Assembly (NCBI GenBank): GCA_964439435.1
Contig: CAYTOF010000022.1
Location: 1 to 30,498 of the forward strand
Direction of reading: 5' to 3'
From: CAYTOF01 sp964439435
GTDB taxonomy: Bacteria > Bacillota > Clostridia > Oscillospirales > QAMX01
Length of the DNA stretch: 30,498 bases
The notes under the pieces are model-generated. The model did no database searches, was not told the DNA's origin, and was given only the letters and a program-made list of their open reading frames with translations. Below, piece by piece: positions 24,159 to 30,498 of the stretch (within the stretch, counting starts at the first letter, position 1; every line of letters starts with the position of its first letter). Position numbers and translations under genes: made by a program.

Positions 24159-24689
24159 ATGCCAACAAACCCCGTGATTGAAAATATATTGTCGAGAAGA
24201 AGTGTGCGTTCATTCACAAAACAGGAGATATCAAACGAGGACATTTCTATTATTTTGCAAGCTGCCATACATGCACCGAGTGCCAATAACCGTCAGCTTT
24301 GGCGTTTTACAGTGCAAAGAGACAAGGTTTTTTTGAAAAAACTTGCCGAGCAAATAGCGGCGGAGCGGGATATGAGCGACCCTTATGACTTTTATTCCCC
24401 CGACACACTGATTTTGGTGTCGGCCCCGAAGGATTATGCCTTTGCCTTGCAGGACTGCTCCTGCGCGATACAGAACATCTTTCTTGCCGCAAGTTCCCTT
24501 GGCATTGGTTCGGTGTGGATAAACCAATTGCTTGGGATATGTGACAAAAAGCTGATCAGGGCGCTTCTGGATGAGATGGATATGCCTGCAGACCATGATG
24601 TCATCGCCTGCGCTGCCCTCGGATATGCCGCAGAGAAGATATCACAAAAAACAGATAAGCGCACGGATGTGATTTGTTTCGCAAAATAA
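24159..24689 (+). CDS. Nitroreductase-family FMN protein
   Basis: A 176-aa FMN-dependent oxidoreductase of the nitroreductase fold, NAD(P)H-linked in most relatives. Its N-terminal motif is IENILSRRSVRSFTKQEIS, with Arg residues that bind the FMN phosphate, followed by ILQAAIHAPSANNRQLWRF. The second half has AIQNIFLAASSLGIGSVWINQLL and the C-terminal VIACAALGYAAEK segment. It is small and monodomain, so it is expected to act as a homodimer. The natural substrate is not predictable. AGGAGG lies 11 nt before the ATG. It is the first gene of an operon with the next two, which follow by 26 and 7 nt. Confidence 0.9.
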   Translation: MPTNPVIENILSRRSVRSFTKQEISNEDISIILQAAIHAPSANNRQLWRFTVQRDKVFLKKLAEQIAAERDMSDPYDFYSPDTLILVSAPKDYAFALQDCSCAIQNIFLAASSLGIGSVWINQLLGICDKKLIRALLDEMDMPADHDVIACAALGYAAEKISQKTDKRTDVICFAK

Positions 24690-24715
24690 CTATGAGCAAG
24701 GGCGAGGAATTGGAG

Positions 24716-25222
24716 ATGAGTAAGACGGGTTTTACAGTGAAAGAAGCTGCGCGAATTTTAAATGTAGAAGAAAAAAAGCTTGTGCGCCATTTCAAAAAAG
24801 CCTCAAAAGGAAGAGCCGTTATTGAAGAAAAGGAACTCGTGGAGCTTGCTTCTGTTCCTGAAATACTGGCCTCGTCGATAAAAAACTCGCGAAACAGGGC
24901 GTATTCAAAAAACCTCTCTTGGCGACCGGGGGATGTTTCACAGTATAAGACCTTCGCGAAAATTGCCTGTGATGAGGCTTCGAGCAGGGCTTTGGCCGAT
25001 AAACTGCTTTGCCTCATGCTCGAAAACAGACAAAGTGAACAAGACGAAGACAGCTTTTTTTATGAATACATAGACGAAGAAAGTGCGGCAACATTTGCCT
25101 TTTGCGGTAAAAGTAGCTTTATCCAAATGATGATTAAAGAGCTTGCTTTGTTTGAAAATGAGTTGTGCTTGCTACAAAAGAGCGATATGCGGTCAAATGA
25201 GAACGGCGAAGAAGGCGAGTGA
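24716..25222 (+). CDS. Small helix-turn-helix-like protein of unknown function
   Basis: A 168-aa soluble, acidic protein that I do not recognise as a named family. Residues 4-45 (TGFTVKEAARILNVEEKKLVRHFKKA, then KELVELA) resemble a MerR/excisionase-like helix-turn-helix. A central region (NRAYSKNLSWRPGDVSQYKTF) and an acidic helical end follow. ATG 24716 was chosen because GAGGA (24704-24708) precedes it by 7 nt; ATG 24692 has no ribosome site. It is in the nitroreductase operon, and its stop is 7 nt before the S41-like gene, so it may regulate the operon or bind its neighbour. Both are inference. Confidence 0.6.
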   Translation: MSKTGFTVKEAARILNVEEKKLVRHFKKASKGRAVIEEKELVELASVPEILASSIKNSRNRAYSKNLSWRPGDVSQYKTFAKIACDEASSRALADKLLCLMLENRQSEQDEDSFFYEYIDEESAATFAFCGKSSFIQMMIKELALFENELCLLQKSDMRSNENGEEGE

Positions 25223-25229
25223 AATTAAA

Positions 25230-26552
25230 ATGCACAGTATAAAACGCATATTGCGAAGATTTTATTATTTTTTGCGCGGGCAGATGGCAAGACTCGAGGC
25301 GAAATCCTTTCTGAAACTCGGACTTGTTTTGTTTGCACTGCTGTTTTTGTGGTATGTCGCAGATGGAGTGCTTGGGAGTGCGGGGCTCACAAGATACGGC
25401 ATTTTGAGAGATTATCGTATTATTTGGGATACGCTTGAAACGGAGATGCACTCTGAAAGCGCTTCTGAAAGGGTACATGCTGATGCCCTGCGGGCAAAGT
25501 ATTACAAAAAAATCTTTTTTTGCCCGACGGAAAAGGCGTTTTACAATCTCTGTCAAGAGCTCTTTTCAGAGCTTGGAAACCCCGGCGGCGTGCGGCTTAT
25601 AAATCCCGGTGAATATGTGTATCGGACCGAAAAATATCTGTCCTTCTATCCGGGAGGGTATAATGGCTATTACAGATTGAAAAACATATACGGGATTCAG
25701 GATGCGAGATTTGAAACATTTGCAGATAAAAAAACAATGGACAATTACACAAAATACGCTGCGCAAGGCATCGGAACAGAGGATTTAGCTGACGAAGCGG
25801 AACAAATACATGCGGAGATACTGATACCTGACAAAGCGGCAATCATATATATCCCATCCATGAGCGCAAGGCGCATAACTGTTGACAGACAAAAGCTCCT
25901 CGTAATCTATAAAACATTGGAACACTTTGAAAATGTTGCCTTTCATTTAAAGGACGAAGGAGACGGAGATCCGAGATATTGGAAGGAACTTATTGTGCGC
26001 CCCAATATCTCAAGCGTTCTCTCCTGCAAAATACCGTGGATGTACAAATCCTCGCAGCTTGCCGATGCTTTTATACCAAATAAAGATGAAGGCGAGATTC
26101 TTTTTGGAAAAACAATGCAGGACTATCTGAAAAAGGAGAGGACAGAAGCCCCGCCGACGGTCTTTGACAGAGTGTATCTGGAAAAGATTGAAGTATCAAA
26201 TGAAACAGGGGCGGCTTTGAAAGGAAAGCTGTGGTTTTTCATAGATGAAAACACAAAATATGCCGCAGAGGGCTTTGCGCGCTTTTGCAAAATCACTGAC
26301 TTTGCCATCTTGCTCGGACAAGATAGCGGAGGAGAAGGGTTTTGCGGTGCGGGAGAAGTGTCTGTATCTTTGCCCAAAAGCAAATTGATAATGAGGTTTT
26401 CGGCTCTATACAGTATAAATGACAGCGGTATTCATGGTGGAGGAGAGAATTTTCCGTTACACACAATCCCCGATGTATACACCGATAAATCAGAAAATTT
26501 AGATGCAGGCTTTTTAGAAGCGGTGAAGGTTGACGCAAATCAGACAAAGTGA
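25230..26552 (+). CDS. Membrane-anchored S41 peptidase-like protein lacking catalytic residues
   Basis: A 440-aa protein with a Lys/Arg-rich N-terminus and one membrane anchor at about 27-46 (FLKLGLVLFALLFLWYVADG); the rest should be extracellular. It follows the S41 (C-terminal processing/Tsp-type) fold: an N-terminal helical part, IIYIPSMSARRITVDRQKLLVIYKTL (205-230), an oxyanion-loop equivalent KDEGDGDPRYW (241-251) where active members have RGNGGG, and KLWFFIDENTKYAAEGFARF (333-352). The nucleophile Ser of TxSAAE is Tyr344, and the Lys of GEKTGG is Asp365 in GQDSGG. Both catalytic positions are replaced. A C-terminal LPKSKLIMRFSALYSIN matches the family's last strands. It may bind peptides without cutting them. 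ATG 25230 is 7 nt after the previous gene. Confidence 0.68.
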   Translation: MHSIKRILRRFYYFLRGQMARLEAKSFLKLGLVLFALLFLWYVADGVLGSAGLTRYGILRDYRIIWDTLETEMHSESASERVHADALRAKYYKKIFFCPTEKAFYNLCQELFSELGNPGGVRLINPGEYVYRTEKYLSFYPGGYNGYYRLKNIYGIQDARFETFADKKTMDNYTKYAAQGIGTEDLADEAEQIHAEILIPDKAAIIYIPSMSARRITVDRQKLLVIYKTLEHFENVAFHLKDEGDGDPRYWKELIVRPNISSVLSCKIPWMYKSSQLADAFIPNKDEGEILFGKTMQDYLKKERTEAPPTVFDRVYLEKIEVSNETGAALKGKLWFFIDENTKYAAEGFARFCKITDFAILLGQDSGGEGFCGAGEVSVSLPKSKLIMRFSALYSINDSGIHGGGENFPLHTIPDVYTDKSENLDAGFLEAVKVDANQTK

Positions 26553-26669
26553 CGCTTGTTTATCTATTTAGTATATTAAAGCGCAACAGTAATGAGGTGA
26601 GAAAACCTACATTTGGCACATTTGACATAAAAATGCGACATACCGGCGAAAATTTCACATTTAATTTTG

Positions 26670-26698
26670 TTGCAATTTTAATTATGGTGTGGTACAAT
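26670..26698 (+). promoter_or_regulatory. Promoter of the peptide-type ABC importer operon
   Basis: TTGCAA (26670-26675), 17 nt, TACAAT (26693-26698), about 47 nt before the first gene. The TGG before the -10 resembles an extended -10 element. Confidence 0.7.
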
Positions 26699-26744
26699 AT
26701 CTGAAAAATGAGACTAAAATAAGGTTTCATAAATAAGGAGGAAA

Positions 26745-28640
26745 ATGGCAAGGATGAAAAAGACATTGGCAATTCTGCTTGTTGCTGTCCTGTTGATTCC
26801 GATGGTGCTGTCTGCTTGTTCAAGTGGACCGAAAGTCGGAGGCAAAATTATCGTAGGCAGCACAACAGAGATTTCCGGTGACTGGGGCGAAGCTCAATGG
26901 ACCAACAACGCCTCTGATGCTGCAATCCGTGACCTTATCAGCGGATACTCACCGGTGGTTTATTCAAAAACAGACGGCTTTATTTTTGACCCTCAAGTAG
27001 TCGAGGCTCAAGAATCCAAAGTCAACGAAGACGGTACCAAAACATTCATCATCACACTGAAGAAAGATCTCGTGTGGAATGATGGTGCAAAAGTCACTGC
27101 GAAAGACTATGTTGCGAAAGTTATGCTGTTCTCACACGCAGTATCCATTGAGGCGGGGGCTAAAGGCTCCGCCGGCCAGCTCTTGGTTGGTTGGGATGCG
27201 TTCAAAAAAGGCGAAGCAAAAGAATTTGCCGGAGTCAGACTGCTTGACGAATATAAATTCTCTTTCCAAGTAGGCGCTGACTACATTCCCTATTACTACG
27301 ACGTGACCTATGCCTCTGTCACACCGCTGCCCAGACAGATTTGGATGCCCGAAGATGTGGACATTGCAGATGATGGCGCCGGTGCTTATTTTACCGGTAA
27401 CTTCACCTCTGAAAATGTGAAGCCCTTCATCGAAAGTGCCAGAAGACAGAGTGACAACCGTGTTTCCTGCGGCCCCTACACTCTCAAATCCTTTGACGCG
27501 ACATCCCTGCAGGCAGTTCTTGAAGTCAACCCGAAGTACAAAGGCACATATGACAATCACAAGCCCCTTGTTGAGACAATTGTCTATGTCAAAGCCAATC
27601 AGGACACAATGATTGACGCGCTGAAAACAGGCGAAATCGACATACTCAACCAGATCACAGGCGGAGCGGATATCACTGCCGCACGCGACCTCGTGGAGCA
27701 GGGCGGTTTTGACGAGATTCGTTTTGAGCGCAGCGGATACGGCAAATTGATGTTCCAGTGCGACTTTGCCCCGACACAGTTTATCGAAGTTCGTCATGCC
27801 ATAGCAAAATTGCTTGACAGAGACGAGTTTGCCGATGCTTTCTGCGAAGGATACGGCGCTGTTGTTCACGGTCCTTATGGCTTTGCCATGTGGATGTACA
27901 AAGACGCTAAAGATGTCCTCAACGAAAAGCTCAACACTTACAGCTACAGCTTTGACGAAGCGGTTGCTTTGCTCGAGGAGGGCGGCTTCACTCTCGGCGC
28001 TGACGGAAATGCCTACACTTCCGGCATTCGCTACAAAGAAGTCACAGAAGAAGAAGCAGGGGATTATAAACACAATATCACCGTTAACGGTAAAATCCTC
28101 ATGCCTCTCATCATCGAATGGGCATCTTCTGAGAACAACGCGGTTTCAGACCTTCTCGTGACAATGCTTGCTTCAAGCAAATATGTCGCCGATGCGGGCA
28201 TGGAAATCAAACAGAGCGTCATGACCTTTGACGAGCTTTTGAACTACATGTATCGTGACGCCTCTGAAGGCGATCAATACGGCGTTCCGACATACTGCAT
28301 GTTCAACCTTGCCACAAACTTCTCAGCTGTTTATGACCAGTCATACAACTTCACATTGGACCCCGAGTTTGTCGCTCTTGGTTATAATGACAACTACATA
28401 TTCGACGAAAAGCTTGACCAACTGTCCATGGACATGGTCTACAGTGTCGAAGCCGGCGACAATGAAAAGTTCCTCGAGATGTGGACTGAATTCATCCTCA
28501 GATGGAACGAACTCCTGCCCGAGGTTCCGCTGTACTCCAACGTCTATTATGACGTGTTCAATGCCAAGCTGAAAGACTATGATGTCAGCTCTCTGTGGAA
28601 CTTTGCAAGAGCCATCGTCTATGCGAGGGTTGAAGAATAA
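26745..28640 (+). CDS. Lipoprotein solute-binding protein, family 5 (oligopeptide type)
   Basis: Extracellular lipid-anchored binding protein that should deliver ligand, typically a peptide or similar solute, to the permeases downstream. A signal sequence MKKTLAILLVAVLLIPMVLSAC ends in a lipobox (LSAC), with the lipidated Cys about residue 25. The mature part starts GGKIIVGSTTEISGDW and shows family-5 features: FIITLKKDLVWNDGAKVTAKDYV, VYVKANQDTMIDALKTGEIDIL and FAPTQFIEVRHAIAKLLDRDEFADAF. Length of 631 aa is slightly above typical OppA/DppA size. The GGAGG before ATG 26745 is only 3 nt away, while ATG 26754 is 12 nt away, so the exact start is uncertain. A GC-rich hairpin follows the gene before the permeases. 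Confidence 0.9.
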   Translation: MARMKKTLAILLVAVLLIPMVLSACSSGPKVGGKIIVGSTTEISGDWGEAQWTNNASDAAIRDLISGYSPVVYSKTDGFIFDPQVVEAQESKVNEDGTKTFIITLKKDLVWNDGAKVTAKDYVAKVMLFSHAVSIEAGAKGSAGQLLVGWDAFKKGEAKEFAGVRLLDEYKFSFQVGADYIPYYYDVTYASVTPLPRQIWMPEDVDIADDGAGAYFTGNFTSENVKPFIESARRQSDNRVSCGPYTLKSFDATSLQAVLEVNPKYKGTYDNHKPLVETIVYVKANQDTMIDALKTGEIDILNQITGGADITAARDLVEQGGFDEIRFERSGYGKLMFQCDFAPTQFIEVRHAIAKLLDRDEFADAFCEGYGAVVHGPYGFAMWMYKDAKDVLNEKLNTYSYSFDEAVALLEEGGFTLGADGNAYTSGIRYKEVTEEEAGDYKHNITVNGKILMPLIIEWASSENNAVSDLLVTMLASSKYVADAGMEIKQSVMTFDELLNYMYRDASEGDQYGVPTYCMFNLATNFSAVYDQSYNFTLDPEFVALGYNDNYIFDEKLDQLSMDMVYSVEAGDNEKFLEMWTEFILRWNELLPEVPLYSNVYYDVFNAKLKDYDVSSLWNFARAIVYARVEE

Positions 28641-28687
28641 GCTCTAACCAAAAATCAAAACAGAACTAAACAATGCGCTTTAGGTTG

Positions 28688-28718
28688 GGGGAGGGACGAC
28701 AAACGACCGTCCCTCCCC
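28688..28718 (+). other. GC-rich hairpin between binding protein and permease genes
   Basis: GGGGAGGGACG (28688-28698) and CGTCCCTCCCC (28708-28718) form an 11-bp stem with a 9-nt loop. There is no strong T run (GTTCTGTTATG). Such hairpins often protect the binding-protein part of the message or cause partial termination so that the binding protein is made in excess; this role is inference. Confidence 0.75.
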
Positions 28719-28781
28719 GTTCTGTTATGTGGGTTATTTGGGATTTATTTACTCCGTTGTTCGGCGGGAAACTGGTGAAAT

Positions 28782-29753
28782 ATGACAAAATATGTATTAA
28801 AGAGAATAGTTTATATCTTCATTGTTTTTTCAATTATCGCTTTGCTCATGTTTTATCTTTACAATTTGATTCCGGGCGACCCTGCGCGCGCGGAGCTTGA
28901 GCCAATGAAAAGTGAGCTCATCAAACAGGGCAGATATGAAGAGGAATACCAAGCTGTCAGAGAGAGAATGGGCCTTAATGACNNNNNNNNNNTTTCGGGG
29001 CTATTTAAAGGAAAATTCGGATATTCAAACTTTTATCGAGCTGAAGTGATTGATATCATAGGCGGTCCGATAAGGAACACTTTATTCTTAAATATTTTTG
29101 CAACAATACTGGGACTTGGCATCACCATCCCACTGGGAATTCGGTGTGCCGTTAAAAGAGGCTCAAAATTTGACAACTCAGTGCAAGTGGGATCAATTGT
29201 CGGTTACAGTATCCCCATATATATAATTGCCTTGGTCTTTATATATATATTTGCTGTGTTGCTTCGCATATTCCCCGTTAGCGGTGTAAAGACACCGGGC
29301 TCTAACTACACAGGGATTAGGGATGTTTTAGACAAGCTGCGCTATATTGCTCTGCCTCTCACTGTTATGACACTTGCCTCTCTCGGAGGTATGACAAGGT
29401 ATGTCAGAGCCGCCATGATTGAAGCTCTGAGCATGGACTGTATCAGAACAGCCAGGGCAAAGGGACTGCGTGAAAAGGTTGTCATCTATTCCCACGCCTG
29501 GAGAAATGCCCTGCTGCCCGTCATTACCCTTGTGATAGGCTGGTTTATCGGCATTTTCAGCGGCGCTATAGTTATCGAAAATACTTTTGCATTGAACGGC
29601 ATGGGGGTTTTATATTTTAAAGGGCTTACAAACCAAGACTATCAACTTGTGCTGGCCATGCAAATGTTCTATACAATCATCAGCCTCGTGGGCATGCTAT
29701 TGACGGATTTGAGCTATGGATTTGTCGACCCGCGTGTACGGATAAATAAATAG
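28782..29753 (+). CDS. DppB/OppB-type ABC importer permease (interrupted by 10 N)
   Basis: Membrane permease of a peptide-type importer. It has TM1 at residues 9-30 (RIVYIFIVFSIIALLMFYLY), the conserved extracellular loop NLIPGDPARAE, then after the gap FKGKFGYSNFYRAEVIDII and five more helices. The EAA loop is EALSMDCIRTARAKGLREKVVIYSHAWRNALLP, the contact to the ATPase. The end is YGFVDPRVRINK, as usual for the family. GGTGA sits only three nt before ATG 28782, so initiation may be weak or coupled. The N run at 28983-28992 falls between GLND and SGLFKGKFGY; related proteins have around ten residues here, more than 10 nt would encode. The stop is TAG, 14 nt before the next gene. Confidence 0.9.
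   Translation: MTKYVLKRIVYIFIVFSIIALLMFYLYNLIPGDPARAELEPMKSELIKQGRYEEEYQAVRERMGLNDXXXXSGLFKGKFGYSNFYRAEVIDIIGGPIRNTLFLNIFATILGLGITIPLGIRCAVKRGSKFDNSVQVGSIVGYSIPIYIIALVFIYIFAVLLRIFPVSGVKTPGSNYTGIRDVLDKLRYIALPLTVMTLASLGGMTRYVRAAMIEALSMDCIRTARAKGLREKVVIYSHAWRNALLPVITLVIGWFIGIFSGAIVIENTFALNGMGVLYFKGLTNQDYQLVLAMQMFYTIISLVGMLLTDLSYGFVDPRVRINK
28983..28992. other. Scaffold gap (10 N) inside the DppB-like permease
   Basis: Ten N. The frame is kept on both sides if the real length is 1 modulo 3. From family comparison some ten residues of the YxxYxxW region appear to be missing, so the N run is likely a placeholder. Confidence 0.95.
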
Positions 29754-29767
29754 AGAGGAAATAGAAA

Positions 29768-30498
29768 ATGAAAAACATCACCAAAAAACTTTCCTCCTGG
29801 TTTAAAAGACTTTTCTATGGCCCGCAAAAAGAACTCAGCATATTTGAAGAAGAGCAAATGCAAAGCCCCATGCGGACGATTGCGAGCAACTTTTATCACA
29901 ATAAACTTGCTATGACGGCTGTCATTGGATTTATTATCATTTTGCTTTTTGTCACCCTCGGGCCGCTGTTTTTTCCGATTTATCTAGGTGCAAATGACGT
30001 GACTCAAGTGAACACAGGCCCCGGGTTAAGCATGCTCTCAGTTCCAAAGGAGCTCAAGGCGGATTTGAAAAAGATCTCCTCTTCTTCTAGATTTGGAGTT
30101 GGCATCTCCAATGAGGGAAAGGTGTATACTTGGGGCAAGACCCGCATTTCACAGACGACAGATATTTCAAACATACCAAAATCTCTGGAAAGAGAGAAGG
30201 TAATTGACATTGCCGCAGGACTTGACCATGTCGTGGCATATACAGAAAGTGGCAAGCTTGTATTTTGGGGAAGCAACAGAAACAATCAGGCTGATGTGCC
30301 TATGGCTGTCGAATCTCTTGGGAAAGGCGAGATCAAGCAGCTTGTTGCGGGAAACCAAGCGACAGCGGTGGTGACTCAAGACGGCAAGCTATTTATTTGG
30401 GGAAATGAGTTTGTCTTTGACACCGGTATAAAGCCGGAATACCAAGGACAATTTGAAAAAATCGCAATGGCGTCTTACAGCTATATCGCTCTGCTGAA
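29768..30498 (+). CDS. DppC-like ABC permease with RCC1-repeat insertion (partial, runs off the end)
   Basis: The N-terminus is that of the second peptide-importer permease: a basic cytoplasmic segment with SPMRTIASNFYHNKLA (33-48), then TM1 at about 49-70 (TAVIGFIIILLFVTLGPLFF). At that point OppC/DppC proteins continue with a short loop and TM2. Here, from about residue 101, RCC1-type beta-propeller repeats start: GKVYTWG (117-123), then VIDIAAGLDHVVAYTESGKL and FWGSNRNNQ (145-174), then IKQLVAGNQATAVVTQDGKL with FIWG (189-212), and a fourth repeat begins at 229. The insertion would lie outside the cell, next to the binding protein. The gene begins 14 nt after the DppB-like gene; GAGAGGAA gives the ribosome site. 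At least 243 residues are visible; the rest of the propeller and the transport helices would follow beyond the window. Confidence 0.85.
   Translation, partial: MKNITKKLSSWFKRLFYGPQKELSIFEEEQMQSPMRTIASNFYHNKLAMTAVIGFIIILLFVTLGPLFFPIYLGANDVTQVNTGPGLSMLSVPKELKADLKKISSSSRFGVGISNEGKVYTWGKTRISQTTDISNIPKSLEREKVIDIAAGLDHVVAYTESGKLVFWGSNRNNQADVPMAVESLGKGEIKQLVAGNQATAVVTQDGKLFIWGNEFVFDTGIKPEYQGQFEKIAMASYSYIALL

Overview
The window looks like a stretch of a draft or metagenome-derived scaffold from an anaerobic Firmicute (Clostridia-like). The reasons are strong purine-rich Shine-Dalgarno sites, canonical TTGACA/TATAAT promoters with 16-17 bp spacers, a YtrA-type GntR/ABC operon, a lipoprotein-anchored peptide-type ABC importer, a single-chain PurL with a fused glutaminase domain, and a corrinoid-protein reductive activator (RACo) typical of anaerobes. 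Two runs of exactly ten N (15825-15834 and 28983-28992) are scaffold gaps that interrupt genes. No species can be named from the sequence alone.

Layout. 155-472: a minus-strand tRNA-Thr/tRNA-Asp operon with its own promoter and terminator. 745-8861: a carbohydrate block of four cytoplasmic glycosidase-like proteins: a GH39-like enzyme (minus, AT-rich), a DUF4838 protein (plus), an uncharacterised TIM-barrel-like protein (plus) and a GH20/GH67-N-like protein (minus). The first three have near-identical strong promoters. 9064-11001: an ABC exporter half-transporter cut by an in-frame amber codon. 11078-14565: a GntR regulator / ABC ATPase / permease operon with a YtrA-like operator. 14765-18473: purL, split by a scaffold gap and lacking the glutaminase cysteine. 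18845-20422: RACo. 20512-21432: a DapA/NanA-superfamily aldolase homologue. 21635-23962: a MacB-like ATPase-permease fusion. 24159-26552: nitroreductase, a small HTH protein and a membrane-anchored pseudo-S41 peptidase, in one operon behind a palindrome-bearing promoter. 26745-30498 (end): a peptide-type ABC importer operon with a lipoprotein binding protein, a DppB-like permease, and a DppC-like permease that carries RCC1-type repeats directly after its first membrane helix.

How the genes work together. The glycosidase-like genes have no signal peptides, so they would act on sugars already imported; no sugar importer is visible in the window. The GntR/ATPase/permease set is self-contained and probably autoregulated. 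The final operon probably continues past the window with the rest of the permease and the ATPase subunits. The most unusual items are the RCC1-repeat insertion in an importer permease, the degenerate S41 peptidase in the nitroreductase operon, and the missing nucleophile of the PurL glutaminase domain.
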